DNA of 64,000 nt from Martinezella rhizogenes (lineage in GTDB: Bacteria > Pseudomonadota > Alphaproteobacteria > Rhizobiales > Rhizobiaceae): contig NZ_SGNY01000004.1 in assembly GCF_007002745.1 (NCBI RefSeq), positions 1-64,000 of the forward strand, written 5' to 3'. The notes under the pieces were generated by a model. That model saw nothing but the letters and a program-made list of their open reading frames with translations, had not been told where the DNA came from and ran no database searches. Within the stretch, counting starts at the first letter, position 1, and every line of letters starts with the position of its first letter. Position numbers and translations under genes: made by a program. This document shows positions 36,268 to 45,768 of the stretch, piece by piece.

Positions 36268-36408
36268 ACCGCAGCACTTTCACTGTAGTCGTCACCTCTT
36301 GAGGCGTTAATCGATATAATGCCCGCAGCCGCGTTGACCCCGTTCAGCAAATCGCGTTCTATCCAGCACCTTTCGCCGGATGGTGATCGGGCAGCCGGAG
36401 GAGACCCC

Positions 36409-37287
36409 ATGCGCCTTGTAAAAACCGTCGCCGAATTGCGGGATGCGATTGCCGCCTTTCGCCGCGAGGGCAAGACTGTCGGCTTTGTGCCGACCATGGG
36501 TTTTCTCCATATCGGCCACCTCACCCTCGTTGCGCAAGCCAAGGCAGAAAACGACGTGACGGTGGTTTCCATCTTCGTCAACCCGCTGCAATTTGGTGCG
36601 AATGAGGATCTGGCGCGTTACCCGCGTGACCTCGCCCGCGACAGCGCGCTGCTGGAAGAGGCGGGCGTCGATATTCTCTTCGCGCCAGAGGTGACGGAGA
36701 TGTATCCGCGCCCGATGTCGACCGTCGTGGATGTGCCGGAACTGGGCAGCCAGCTGGAAGGCGCGGTGCGGCCGGGGCATTTTGCCGGCGTCACCACCGT
36801 CGTGACCAAGCTCTTTAACCTCGTCCAGCCGGATGCCGCCTATTTCGGCGAAAAGGACTATCAGCAGGTGACGCTGATCCGCCGCATGGTGGAAGACCTT
36901 GCCCAGCCGGTGCGGGTCGTGCCGGTCGCGACTGTGCGTGAAGCGGATGGTCTCGCCTGCTCCTCACGCAATGTCTATCTGACCCCCGAGCAACGCGCTG
37001 CCGCCGTGATCGTGCCGCGCGCGCTTGAAGAGGCTAACCGGCTTTATGACCAAGGCCTCAACGATCCGGCCGCCCTCGAAGCGGCGATAGAAAAATTTAT
37101 CGCCTCTGAGCCACTGGCTTCGCCGGAGGTCATTGCGGTGCGCGATCCCGATACGCTGGCGCCGGTTGCCTCCGTGCAGGCGGGACCCGTGCTGGTGGCG
37201 CTGTTCGTGCGCTTCGGCAGCACGCGCCTCCTCGACAACCGCGTCATCGGCCGCGACAGAACTGAAAAAAGAGAGGCTGCCCAATGA
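36409..37287 (+). CDS. panC: Pantothenate synthetase
   Basis: This 292-residue enzyme joins pantoate and beta-alanine using ATP. It shows the nucleotide-binding [15 protein letters not shown] (HxGH-type; the position often Glu is Ile35), [40 protein letters not shown] and the [12 protein letters not shown] loop. A GCCGGAGGAGACCCC site precedes the ATG at 36409; the reading from 36319 is longer by 30 unrelated residues. A TATAAT at 36315-36320 may be its -10 box. The stop overlaps the panB start. Confidence 0.95.
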   Translation: MRLVKTVAELRDAIAAFRREGKTVGFVPTMGFLHIGHLTLVAQAKAENDVTVVSIFVNPLQFGANEDLARYPRDLARDSALLEEAGVDILFAPEVTEMYPRPMSTVVDVPELGSQLEGAVRPGHFAGVTTVVTKLFNLVQPDAAYFGEKDYQQVTLIRRMVEDLAQPVRVVPVATVREADGLACSSRNVYLTPEQRAAAVIVPRALEEANRLYDQGLNDPAALEAAIEKFIASEPLASPEVIAVRDPDTLAPVASVQAGPVLVALFVRFGSTRLLDNRVIGRDRTEKREAAQ

Positions 37288-38123
37288 GCACCCACGGAAA
37301 ACTGAAGCGGCTGACGACAGCCTCCATCCGGCAGATGAAAGGCGAGGCGCGCATCGTCTGCCTCACCGCCTATACGACGCCGATTGCCCGCCTGCTCGAT
37401 CCGCATTGCGACCTGCTGCTGGTCGGCGATTCCCTCGGCATGGTGCTTTACGGCATGGACACGACGGTTGGCGTGACGCTGGACATGATGATCGCCCACG
37501 GTCGCGCCGTCATGCGCGGCGTCAACCGAGCCTGCGTCATCGTCGATCTTCCCTTCGGCACCTATCAGGAATCGAAGGAACAGGCCTTCCGCAACGCCGT
37601 GCGACTGATGCAGGAAACCGGCTGCGACGGCGTGAAGCTGGAAGGCGGCGAAGAAATGGCCGAGACAATCGCCTTTCTGGTGGCCCGTGGCATTCCTGTC
37701 TTTGGCCATATCGGCCTGATGCCACAGCTTGTCCACACCGCGGGCGGCTTCCGCTCGCTCGGCCATTCAGATACGGAAACGCAGAAGATCTGGCGTGATG
37801 CGATTGCGGTCGATCAGGCGGGCGCCTTCGCCATCGTCGTGGAAGGCACCGTCGAGCCGCTTGCCCGCGAGCTGACCGAGAAACTCTCAGTCCCCACCAT
37901 CGGTATCGGCGCATCACCGGCCTGCAACGGACAGGTGCTCGTCTCCGACGACATGCTTGGCCTGTTTTCCGATTTCAAACCGAAATTCGTCAAACGTTTT
38001 GCTGATCTTGCTGCGGCGGTTACGGAAGCAACGGCTGCTTATGCCGACGAAGTTCGCTCAGGGGCATTTCCGGGGCCTGAGCATACGTTTCAGGTGCGCA
38101 AGCAACCCGTTAAGGGGGAGTAA
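37284..38123 (+). CDS. panB: 3-methyl-2-oxobutanoate hydroxymethyltransferase (ketopantoate)
   Basis: This 279-residue TIM-barrel enzyme converts 2-oxoisovalerate to ketopantoate with methylene-tetrahydrofolate. Visible motifs are [67 protein letters not shown] and FGHIGLMPQ. The start shares four bases with the panC stop (ATGA). Its substrate is also the substrate of the bkd complex upstream, so pantoate synthesis and valine degradation compete for one pool here. Confidence 0.95.
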   Translation: MSTHGKLKRLTTASIRQMKGEARIVCLTAYTTPIARLLDPHCDLLLVGDSLGMVLYGMDTTVGVTLDMMIAHGRAVMRGVNRACVIVDLPFGTYQESKEQAFRNAVRLMQETGCDGVKLEGGEEMAETIAFLVARGIPVFGHIGLMPQLVHTAGGFRSLGHSDTETQKIWRDAIAVDQAGAFAIVVEGTVEPLARELTEKLSVPTIGIGASPACNGQVLVSDDMLGLFSDFKPKFVKRFADLAAAVTEATAAYADEVRSGAFPGPEHTFQVRKQPVKGE

Positions 38124-38169
38124 GAAGCTTAGCCAGTATGTCGATGGCAAGCCTTGCCCTAAAACTCAA

Positions 38170-38244
38170 CGTCATCCTCGGGCTTGACCCGAGGATCCAT
38201 AACCTGACGCACCATGGATCCTCGGGTCAAGCCCGAGGATGACG
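38170..38244. repeat. Perfect 31-bp inverted repeat
   Basis: Positions 38170-38200 and 38214-38244 are exact reverse complements over 31 bp, separated by 13 bp. Each arm contains its own smaller palindrome (CCTCGGGCTTGACCCGAGG) and begins or ends CGTCAT/ATGACG like the arms of the RIME-like repeats, but the mosaic centre is absent. It lies between convergent panB and rhaI and could act as a bidirectional terminator. Confidence 0.85.
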
Positions 38245-38327
38245 GCGGAGAGGTGAGGCAATGCTGTTTGCTGTTAACCGCCTGCTCGGCCTGATCGCAG
38301 TCTTTGCGCATCCAGCAAATCGAACGA

Positions 38328-39620
38328 CTACACAATACCACCGCTGCCACCAACCGAAGCCGGCCGTTCCGCCGCCACCCGCTTGCGATAACCGCTCGCC
38401 CGATATGTCGCGATGGGGTCGATTGCACCACCAGCCAATTGCCGGGCCTGCGCGAGGATGGGCTCTACATCGGTGCGATAAGCCCGTTTCAGCGTATCAG
38501 AAGCCAGCAACGCATCATTTTCCTGCTGATAACCATCCAGCGCCGCGCGATCCACCAGCAGTGCCTGCGCATAGGCGCGGCGGATTTCATTGGCGCTGGA
38601 GATCAGGCTTTCGATCGGATCCGTCACATTATGCGACTGGTCGATCATATGGGCGGGATGGAAACCCTTCACGCCGCGATGTTCGGCATCCACCAGCTCG
38701 TTGAACACGAGGAACAGGCGATAAGGTTCTATTGAACCGGCATCCAGATCGTCGTCGCCATATTTGCTGTCGTTGAAGTGGAAACCGCCGAGCTTGCCGA
38801 ACTGGATGAGCCGGGCGACGATCATTTCGATATTGGTGTTCGGCGCATGGTGGCCGAGATCGACGAGGCAGAAGGCCTTTTCGCCGAGCGTATTGGCGAT
38901 GAGGTAATTGGTACCCCAGTCCTGCACAACGGTGGAATAGAAGGCTGGCTCATACATCTTGTGTTCGGAGAAAATGCGCCAGTCATCCGGCAGCGCCTTG
39001 TAGATATCGGCCATGCCGACAAGATAGCGCTCGAAGCTTCTGGTGAAATTGCTCTGGCCGGGGAAGTTCGAGCCGTCGCCCACCCACACCGTCAGCGCCT
39101 TGGAGCCGATGGCGTTGCCGATCTCGATACATTCAATGTTGTGTTCCACGGCCTGCCGGCGCGTGGCGGCATCGGTGTGGCTGAGGGAGCCGTATTTGTA
39201 GGAATGGCTTTGGCCGGGCGCATCCGAAAACGTGTTGGAATTCATCGCGTCGAAGCCGAGACCCAGTGCGTCGGCATGGGCCTTCAGCCGCTTCGGGTCT
39301 TCCTTGTCCCACGGAATATGCAGGGAGACGTTTGGTGTAGCGCGCGTTAGCTGGTTGATGACGGCGCAATCATCCAGCTTGTCGAAAATGCCGCGCGGCT
39401 CCCCCGTGCCCGGAAAACGGGCAAAACGCGTGCCGCCGGTGCCGACGCCCCAGGAGGGCACGGCGACGAAAAACTCCGCCACCCTGGCCGTGACTGCCTC
39501 AATGTCGATGTTACGGCGCGCAAGCTGGTTGCCCAGCGCCTGATAGTCGTCTTTCTGTGCGCCGGCGCGCTTTTCGTTTTCAGCCGCGATCACATCGGCG
39601 GCGATTTTCGTCTCGGTCAT
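38328..39620 (-). CDS. rhaI: L-rhamnose isomerase (RhaI, rhizobial/Pseudomonas type)
   Basis: This 430-residue TIM-barrel sugar isomerase converts L-rhamnose to L-rhamnulose. The length equals that of the Pseudomonas stutzeri-type L-rhamnose isomerase and differs from the E. coli RhaA type. Recognisable segments are VAVPSWGVGTGGTRFARFPG, HIPWDKEDP, GLGFDAMNSNTF, FSEHKMYEPAFYSTVVQDWG, VDLGHHAPNTNIE and GGFHFNDSKYGDDDLDAGSI, which carry metal-binding Glu, Asp and His. The ATG at 39620 follows GGGAGGAAAAG. It lies 189 bp after rhaD on the same strand, with a RIME-like repeat between. Confidence 0.95.
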   Translation of the reverse strand: MTETKIAADVIAAENEKRAGAQKDDYQALGNQLARRNIDIEAVTARVAEFFVAVPSWGVGTGGTRFARFPGTGEPRGIFDKLDDCAVINQLTRATPNVSLHIPWDKEDPKRLKAHADALGLGFDAMNSNTFSDAPGQSHSYKYGSLSHTDAATRRQAVEHNIECIEIGNAIGSKALTVWVGDGSNFPGQSNFTRSFERYLVGMADIYKALPDDWRIFSEHKMYEPAFYSTVVQDWGTNYLIANTLGEKAFCLVDLGHHAPNTNIEMIVARLIQFGKLGGFHFNDSKYGDDDLDAGSIEPYRLFLVFNELVDAEHRGVKGFHPAHMIDQSHNVTDPIESLISSANEIRRAYAQALLVDRAALDGYQQENDALLASDTLKRAYRTDVEPILAQARQLAGGAIDPIATYRASGYRKRVAAERPASVGGSGGIV

Positions 39621-39673
39621 CTTTTCCTCCCGGGAATCGGTCCAGTGCATGCTCAGCTTATCGACCTAATCTC

Positions 39674-39787
39674 CGTCATACCGGCCTTGAGCCGGTATCC
39701 AGTCGACGCGCGTCTGCGCGGCGGGATAAGTTCCTTCAGCCCAAGGACTTGGGCTGGCTGGATTCCGGCTCAAGGCCGGAATGACGG
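39674..39787. repeat. RIME-like mosaic palindromic repeat between rhaD and rhaI
   Basis: It has the same layout as the copy at 26611-26726 but with the arms exchanged: the left arm is the TACC/GGTA variant and the right arm the TTCC/GGAA variant, while the centre (GACGCGCGTCTGCGCGGCGG, GCCCAAGGACTTGGGC) keeps its orientation. It lies inside the rhaD-rhaI transcription unit. Confidence 0.88.
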
Positions 39788-39809
39788 AAATAAGAACGCG
39801 CCAAACGCC

Positions 39810-41906
39810 TTATCGCGTGAAACTCTGCGCGTTACCGGCATCAACATTGATGATGTTGCCGGTGGACTTGGCGGAAGCGTCGGACGCCAGGAAGTAGATC
39901 GCCTCGGCGATGTCTTCCGGGAAGACGTTGAGCTTCAGCATCGAGCGCTTGCGGTAATGTTCCTCCAGATCGGTCACCTCGATCTTGGATGAAGCAGCAC
40001 GCTGCTCACGCCACTCGCCATTCCAGATTTTCGAACCGCGCAACACGGCATCGGGATTGACTGTGTTGACGCGAATGCCCGCTTCCGCCCCTTCAAGCGC
40101 AAGGCAACGGGCCAGATGGATTTCCGCGGCCTTCGCAGTGCAATAGGCCGACGCATTGGGTGAAGAGGCAAGGCCATTCTTGGAGGCGACGAACACGACG
40201 TTGCCGCCGAGATTCTGACGCCGCAGCAGCCGGAATGCTTCTCGGGACACAAGGAAATAGCCCGTAGCGAGAATGTCGATATTCTTGTTCCACATGGCAA
40301 GCGTCGTATCTTCCACGGGTGCGGAAGAGGCAATGCCGGCATTGGAAACGAGAATATCCACGCCGCCGAATTCCACGCTCGCTTGCGCAAAGGCCGAAAT
40401 GACCGCGTCTTCCTGCGTCACATCAAGCTTGACGGTACGCACCGCGTCGGCGCTGTAACGCTTGACGAAGTCGCCTTTGGCGGCTTCCAGCGCCGTCTCG
40501 TCAATATCGGCCAGAACCACGCAGGCACCCTCACCCGCCAGCCGTTCCGCCGTTGCGCGGCCAATGCCGCCGGCGCCGCCGGTGACGAAGGCCACGCGGC
40601 CGGCAAGGCTTTTCGGCTTCGGCATACGCTGCAGCTTTGCTTCTTCCAGCAGCCAATATTCGATATCAAAGGCTTCCTGCTCGGGCAGGCCCTGATATTC
40701 CGACACGGTGGACGCGCCGCGCATGACGTTGATGGCGTTGACGTAAAATTCACCGGCGATGCGGGCGGTGGCCTTGTCCTTGGCGAAGGACAACATGCCG
40801 ACGCCGGGGATGAGGAAGATCACCGGGTTCGGATCGCGCATCTTGGGCGAATTGTCGTGGCGGCAAGCCTCGTAATAACGGCTGTAGTCGGCGCGGTAAG
40901 CCTCAAGCGCTTTGTCCAAAGCCGCCGTCAGCGCATCCACATCTGGGTTCGCGGTATCGAGCTCAAGGATCAGCGGGCGGATTTTGGTGCGCAGGAAGTG
41001 ATCGGGGCAGGATGTGCCGAGATTTCCGAGTGGCTTCAATTCCCTGGAATTGACGAATTCGAGAACTGCATCCTGATCGTCAAAATGGCCAAGCTTGCGC
41101 TCCTCGCGGCCAATGCGGCCACGGATTTCCGGCATCAGCCGGGCGGCGATGGCGCGGCGTTCGGCAACCGGCAGGCTCTTGGCCACGGCACCGCCGAAGA
41201 TCACCTTGCCTTCGGTCTTTCCCGCAAACCACTCGATCGCCTTGTTGATGATGGCGAGCGTCAGTTCGTAACATGCCTTGGCGTCGTTATCCCAGGTGAA
41301 CAGGCCGTGGCTTTCCAGCACAACGCCCTTGGCCTTGGGATTGGCCTTGACGAAGGCTTCGAGATCAAGACCGAGCTGGAAACCGGGACGACGCCATGGC
41401 AGCCAGCCGATGTCATCGCCAAAGATCTGCTGCGTCAATTCTTTTGAATTCTTCGAAGCGGCAATCGCGATGATCGCATCCGGATGCATGTGGTCGACAT
41501 GATCGTAAGGCACGAAACCGTGCAGCGGCGTATCGATGGAGGCGGCACGCGGGTTAAGGTTGAAGGTGCAATGCGGCAGGAATCCCACCATGCGGTCCTC
41601 GTCTTCGACGCCCTTATAAATGCCCTTCAGCGCTTCCAGCTTGTCGAGATAAAGCGTCGCAAAACCATCGAGCTTGATGGTGCCGACATCACCGCCGGAG
41701 CCTTTGACCCACATGACGCGGACCTTCTCGCCGGTCAGCGGATCGGCTTCCAACACCTTTGCGGAGGTATTGCCGCCGCCGTAATTGGTGATGCGCTTGT
41801 CCGCACCCAGCAGATTGGAGCGATAAAGCAGCTTGCCGGGCTCATCGAGCGTCCTGGCGTAAGCGTCGTCCCAACGGCTTTCGAGAAGGCGGGATTTTCC
41901 CGTCAT
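39810..41906 (-). CDS. rhaD: Bifunctional rhamnulose-1-phosphate aldolase/L-lactaldehyde dehydrogenase
   Basis: This 698-residue fusion has an N-terminal class II aldolase domain (residues about 1-420) with TNYGGGNTSAK and VPYDHVDHMHPDAI, which supplies zinc-binding histidines. A C-terminal short-chain dehydrogenase follows (about 430-698) with FVTGGAGGIGRATAERLAGE, VSNAGIASSAP and YCTAK. It splits rhamnulose-1-phosphate into dihydroxyacetone phosphate and L-lactaldehyde and oxidises the latter. The fused form is usual in rhizobia. The ATG at 41906 follows GGGAGGAAGAC; the longer reading from 41999 runs into the operator region and was rejected. Confidence 0.95.
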   Translation of the reverse strand: MTGKSRLLESRWDDAYARTLDEPGKLLYRSNLLGADKRITNYGGGNTSAKVLEADPLTGEKVRVMWVKGSGGDVGTIKLDGFATLYLDKLEALKGIYKGVEDEDRMVGFLPHCTFNLNPRAASIDTPLHGFVPYDHVDHMHPDAIIAIAASKNSKELTQQIFGDDIGWLPWRRPGFQLGLDLEAFVKANPKAKGVVLESHGLFTWDNDAKACYELTLAIINKAIEWFAGKTEGKVIFGGAVAKSLPVAERRAIAARLMPEIRGRIGREERKLGHFDDQDAVLEFVNSRELKPLGNLGTSCPDHFLRTKIRPLILELDTANPDVDALTAALDKALEAYRADYSRYYEACRHDNSPKMRDPNPVIFLIPGVGMLSFAKDKATARIAGEFYVNAINVMRGASTVSEYQGLPEQEAFDIEYWLLEEAKLQRMPKPKSLAGRVAFVTGGAGGIGRATAERLAGEGACVVLADIDETALEAAKGDFVKRYSADAVRTVKLDVTQEDAVISAFAQASVEFGGVDILVSNAGIASSAPVEDTTLAMWNKNIDILATGYFLVSREAFRLLRRQNLGGNVVFVASKNGLASSPNASAYCTAKAAEIHLARCLALEGAEAGIRVNTVNPDAVLRGSKIWNGEWREQRAASSKIEVTDLEEHYRKRSMLKLNVFPEDIAEAIYFLASDASAKSTGNIINVDAGNAQSFTR

Positions 41907-41993
41907 GTCTTCCTCCCAATATCTGTCTGCATTCGCGGAGCCGATATCGGCCCGCCTCCTTTGATGGCAGGTATCGCGCATCCAAAAGCACAA

Positions 41994-42066
41994 TGTCAAT
42001 CAAAAACGATCATAAATTTTCATGTTGCAGCGCGATATTGATTAATTTGATCGTTCTTGATTGACA
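41994..42066. promoter_or_regulatory. RhaR operator candidate in the rhaD-rhaR divergent promoter
   Basis: TGTCAATCAAAAACGATCA (41994-42012) and TGATCGTTCTTGATTGACA (42048-42066) are inverted repeats of 19 bp with a single mismatch. Their centres are 54 bp apart, close to five helical turns. The AT-rich interior should hold the divergent promoters. Two sites with this spacing allow looping by a DeoR-type oligomer. RhaR, encoded 41 bp to the right, is the obvious ligand. Confidence 0.75.
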
Positions 42067-42106
42067 ACGTAAAGAGATTGCGAATAATCACGGTCAGGAG
42101 GACCCC

Positions 42107-42937
42107 ATGCACGAACGCGAACGCCATCGCATCATCTTGAGCGCCACACAGGAAAAAGCTGTCGTGACGGTGCAGGATATTGCTGAACTCACGGATGCGT
42201 CGGAAGCGACGATCCGCCGGGATATCGCGTCTTTGCACGTTCAGGGCAAGTTGCGGCGCGTGCGCGGCGGAGCGGAAGCGGTGCATCCGCCGCAGCTCGG
42301 CAATCTTGCCGCACGCCCTTTCCGTGTTTCCGAATCGGTCAACATCGACAAGAAACGCGCAATTGCGCGCAAGGCGGTCGACCTCTGCAATGATGGCGAC
42401 GCGATCATCCTGAATGGCGGCACCACGACGTTCCAGATGGTGCATTACATGGCGGCACGCCGCCTGCAGGTGATGACCAATTCCTTCGCGATTGCCGAGC
42501 ATCTGGTCAAGCATTCCAAATGCAGTGTCAGCGTGCCGGGCGGCGCGATCTATCGCGACCAGAGCCTTATCCTGTCGCCTTTCGAGAATGATGCGATCCG
42601 CAATTTTTATGCGCGACGGATTTTTCTCGGCGCGCAGGGCGTGGGTGCGCTTGGCATCATGGAGTCCGACGCGCTGGTCATCCAGAGCGAACAGAAGCTG
42701 ATGCGGCAGGCGGAAGAACTGATCGTGATGGTCGATTCCTCGAAATTCAGAAAACGATCCAGCCTGATTTTATGCCCGCTCGAAAATGTCACGACCATCA
42801 TCACCGATGACGGGATTTCGGACGAAGCGGCAAGGATGGTGGAAGATGCCGGCGTCGAATTGCTGATCGCCGGCGCGGTGGCAGCGGGAAAAACCGCCGG
42901 TCCGCCGGATGAGGAGAATTCTTCTTCAGTCGCTTGA
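42107..42937 (+). CDS. rhaR: DeoR-family regulator of rhamnose catabolism
   Basis: This 276-residue DeoR/GlpR-type regulator has an N-terminal winged helix (VVTVQDIAELTDASEATIRR, DIASLHVQGKLRRVRGGAEA) and a sugar-phosphate-binding C-terminal domain. The latter has AIARKAVDLCNDGDAIILNG, GGTTTFQMVHYM and a late GISDEAARMVEDAGVEL motif. In Rhizobium leguminosarum the equivalent RhaR represses the rha genes until rhamnose is present. It is the first gene of the plus-strand rhaRSTPQUK run and follows an AGGAGGACCCC site. Confidence 0.93.
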   Translation: MHERERHRIILSATQEKAVVTVQDIAELTDASEATIRRDIASLHVQGKLRRVRGGAEAVHPPQLGNLAARPFRVSESVNIDKKRAIARKAVDLCNDGDAIILNGGTTTFQMVHYMAARRLQVMTNSFAIAEHLVKHSKCSVSVPGGAIYRDQSLILSPFENDAIRNFYARRIFLGAQGVGALGIMESDALVIQSEQKLMRQAEELIVMVDSSKFRKRSSLILCPLENVTTIITDDGISDEAARMVEDAGVELLIAGAVAAGKTAGPPDEENSSSVA

Positions 42938-42984
42938 GGAGCGCTGGAGGGAAAAGCAAGGTTCAAAACGGGAGGAAAAGGGAC

Positions 42985-43995
42985 ATGAAACTTACACGCA
43001 GAACATTGACCAGCGTTCTGGCACTCAGCGCGGCGCTCTCCGTCGCGGGGTTTGGCAGCGTTGCCCAAGCGGCAGACGTCAAGATCGCACTGGTGGTCAA
43101 GTCACTCGGCAACGGCTTTTTCGAAGCCGCCAACAAGGGCGCCGAAGAGGCAGCGAAGGATCTCGGCGGCGTCCAGATCATCTATACAGGACCGACCAGC
43201 ACCACGGCGGAAGGCCAGATCGAAGTCATCAATTCGCTGATCGCGCAGGGCGTCGATGCCATCGCCATTTCCGCCAACGACCCCGACGCCGTTGTTCCGG
43301 CGCTGAAAAAGGCGGCACAGCGCGGCATCAAGGTCATTTCCTGGGATTCCGGCGTGGCGCCCGAGGGCCGCATTCTCCAGCTTAATCCCTCTTCCAACGC
43401 GCTGATCGGCAAGATGTGCCTGCAGCTCGCCGCATCGCATCTGGAAGACGGCAAGGGCGACTTCGCCATTCTTTCGGCCACCACCACCTCCACGAACCAG
43501 AATATCTGGATCGATGAGATGAAGAAACAGCTGAAGGATTTCCCCGGCCTCAACCTCGTCACGACCGTTTACGGTGACGACCTTGCCGACAAGAGCTACC
43601 GCGAAGCGCAGGGTCTGCTCTCCTCGCAGCCGAATGTGAAGGTCATCGTAGCACCGACGACCGTTGGCGTTCTCGCCGCCTCGCAGGCCGTGAAGGATGC
43701 CGGCAAGATCGGTCAGGTCTTCGTGACCGGCCTTGGCCTGCCGTCGGAAATGGCTGGCGCCATCAAGTCCGGCGCCACCAAAGAATTCGCCATCTGGAAC
43801 CCGATCGATCTCGGTTACTCCGCCACCCAGATCGCCTATCGCCTTGTGAAGGGCGAAGCCGATGGCAAGCCGGGCTCGGAAATCGAAGCCGGCCGCATGG
43901 GCAAGATCAAGGTTGGCGAAAACAGCGAAGCGGCGATGGCTGATCCGTTCATCTATGACGCGAAGAATATCGATCAGTTTTCGAAGATTTTCTGA
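42985..43995 (+). CDS. rhaS: Rhamnose ABC transporter, substrate-binding protein
   Basis: This 336-residue periplasmic sugar-binding protein (pentose/ribose class) has a signal peptide (MKLTRRTLTSVLALSAALSV, cleavage after AQA near residue 29). The mature part has the family start VKIALVVKSLGNGFFEAANK and the ligand-pocket segments NSLIAQGVDAIAISANDPDA and ISWDSGVAPEGR. It captures rhamnose for the importer encoded downstream. The ATG at 42985 follows GGGAGGAAAAGGGAC. A repeat-containing gap of 227 bp separates it from rhaT. Confidence 0.93.
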   Translation: MKLTRRTLTSVLALSAALSVAGFGSVAQAADVKIALVVKSLGNGFFEAANKGAEEAAKDLGGVQIIYTGPTSTTAEGQIEVINSLIAQGVDAIAISANDPDAVVPALKKAAQRGIKVISWDSGVAPEGRILQLNPSSNALIGKMCLQLAASHLEDGKGDFAILSATTTSTNQNIWIDEMKKQLKDFPGLNLVTTVYGDDLADKSYREAQGLLSSQPNVKVIVAPTTVGVLAASQAVKDAGKIGQVFVTGLGLPSEMAGAIKSGATKEFAIWNPIDLGYSATQIAYRLVKGEADGKPGSEIEAGRMGKIKVGENSEAAMADPFIYDAKNIDQFSKIF

Positions 43996-44024
43996 TCTGA
44001 GAAGTGACGGCAGGGCGTGGAGGG

Positions 44025-44180
44025 CACCCCCCTCTGTCCTGCCGGACATCTCCCCCTCAAGGGGGGAGATCGATATGCGGCGGCCTCTCGGCCATCTCCA
44101 ACGTTGCGAGTGAGCGAGCGTTTTCTTCTGGCCGATCTCCCTCCTTGTGGGGGAGATGCCCGGCAGGGCAGAGGGGGGTG
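44025..44180. repeat. Long imperfect inverted repeat between rhaS and rhaT
   Basis: The outer arms (CACCCCCCTCTGTCCTGCCG at 44025-44044 and CCGGCAGGGCAGAGGGGGGTG ending at 44180) pair over about 20 bp. Inner pieces CATCTCCCCC/GGGGGAGAT and CTCCCCCTCAAGGGGGGAG add further hairpins. It belongs to a different family from the RIME-like elements but shares the CTCCCC...GGGGAG hairpin theme with 56011-56140. In mRNA it could favour processing after rhaS, as is common after binding-protein genes. Confidence 0.75.
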
Positions 44181-44222
44181 GCCCCGATCACTTCACTCAA
44201 AACCGACCGGTAAGACCTGATA

Positions 44223-45755
44223 ATGCGTGCTGAAACCCAAACCATCAACATGACAGAGGCTTCGAGCGCCACGCCCATTCTGGAAATGCGCGGCATCAGC
44301 CAGATATTCCCCGGCGTAAAAGCGCTGGATGGCGTCGATATCGCGCTTTATCCCGGCAAGGTCACCGCACTGATCGGTGAGAACGGCGCGGGCAAATCCA
44401 CGCTCGTCAAAATCCTCACCGGCATCTACCGCCCGAACGAAGGCGAAATCCTTCTCGATGGCAAGGCCGTGACCTTTCACGGTGCGCAAGATGCCATCGA
44501 TGCCGGTGTCACCGCCATTCATCAGGAAACCGTGCTGTTCGACGAGCTCTCGGTCGGCGAAAACATCTTCCTCGGCCATGCGCCAAAAGGCCGTTTCGGC
44601 CTGATCGACTGGAAGACCATCAATGAGCGAGCCAGGGTTCTGCTGGAGCAACTGGAAAGCACCATCGATCCTACCATCCGGTTGAAAGATCTTTCGATCG
44701 CGCAGCGCCATCTGGTGGCCATCGCCCGTGCGTTGTCGGTCGAGGCGCGCATCGTGATCATGGACGAACCGACGGCTGCGCTTTCCCGCAAGGAGATCGA
44801 TGATCTCTTCCGCATCGTCGAGAACCTCAAGCGGCAGGGCAAGGCGATCCTCTTCATCAGCCACAAGTTCGATGAAGTCTATGAAATCGCCGAGAATTAC
44901 GCCGTGTTCCGCGACGGGAAAATGGTCGGAGCCGGCACGCTCGCCACCACGCCACAGGATGAGATCGTGCGCCTGATGGTTGGTCGCGACGTGACGAACG
45001 CCTTCCCCAAGCAAGCCGTCACGCTGGGGTCAACGGTGTTGTCGGTTCGCGATTACTCGCACCAGACAGAATTCCGCGATATTTCGCTCGAGCTGCGCAA
45101 AGGCGAGATTCTCGGCCTTTACGGGCTGATCGGCGCCGGGCGCTCCGAACTCTGCCAGTCGCTGTTCGGCATCACCCGGCCGGCTTCGGGAGAGATAAAG
45201 CTGAACGGCCAGCCGCTCACCATTCGTTCGCCGGAGGATGCGATCCGCGCCGGCATCGTTTATGTGCCGGAAGAGCGCGGCCGCCATGGGCTGGCGCTGG
45301 ACATGCCAATCTATCAGAACATGTCGCTGCCCTCTCTCACGCGCACATCGCGCAAAGGGTTTCTCGCCGCCGCCAATGAATTCGCGCTGGCGCGCAAATA
45401 TGCCGCGCGGCTAGACCTTCGCGCCGCCGCACTCTCAGTGCCTGTTGGCACGCTTTCGGGTGGCAACCAGCAGAAGGTGGTGATCGGCAAGTGGCTCGCC
45501 ACCCAGCCCAAGGTCATCATTCTCGACGAGCCGACCAAGGGCATCGATATCGGCTCCAAGGCCGCCGTGCATGGCTTCATCAGCGAGCTTGCGGCGGAAG
45601 GGCTTTCCATCATCATGATTTCATCCGAACTTCCCGAAATCCTCGGCATGTCTGACCGTGCCATCGTCATGCGCGAAGGCCTGATGGCTGGCCAGTTCGA
45701 ACGCGCCGATTTTTCTCCGGAAAAGCTGGTGCGCGCCGCCACCGGCAATGCCTGA
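44223..45755 (+). CDS. rhaT: Rhamnose ABC transporter, ATP-binding protein (two ABC domains)
   Basis: This 510-residue ATPase has two fused nucleotide-binding domains, as in RbsA/XylG. The first has Walker A GENGAGKST (52-60), the signature-like LKDLSIAQRHLVAIARAL and IVIMDEPTAALS. The second has LYGLIGAGRSELCQ, degenerate as usual, and LSGGNQQKVVIGKWL with VIILDEPTKGIDIGSK. It powers rhamnose uptake through RhaP and RhaQ. The start may be 44223 or the in-frame ATG at 44250; the first has the better, though weak, upstream site. Confidence 0.94.
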   Translation: MRAETQTINMTEASSATPILEMRGISQIFPGVKALDGVDIALYPGKVTALIGENGAGKSTLVKILTGIYRPNEGEILLDGKAVTFHGAQDAIDAGVTAIHQETVLFDELSVGENIFLGHAPKGRFGLIDWKTINERARVLLEQLESTIDPTIRLKDLSIAQRHLVAIARALSVEARIVIMDEPTAALSRKEIDDLFRIVENLKRQGKAILFISHKFDEVYEIAENYAVFRDGKMVGAGTLATTPQDEIVRLMVGRDVTNAFPKQAVTLGSTVLSVRDYSHQTEFRDISLELRKGEILGLYGLIGAGRSELCQSLFGITRPASGEIKLNGQPLTIRSPEDAIRAGIVYVPEERGRHGLALDMPIYQNMSLPSLTRTSRKGFLAAANEFALARKYAARLDLRAAALSVPVGTLSGGNQQKVVIGKWLATQPKVIILDEPTKGIDIGSKAAVHGFISELAAEGLSIIMISSELPEILGMSDRAIVMREGLMAGQFERADFSPEKLVRAATGNA

Positions 45756-45768
45756 GAGGGGCAACCAC

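Noticed and set aside
39557..39784. 75-codon plus-strand frame between rhaI and rhaD
   Set aside because: It reads through the RIME-like repeat (HTGLEPVSS..., DSGSRPE) and part of the rhaI 5' end. It is a repeat translation, not a gene.
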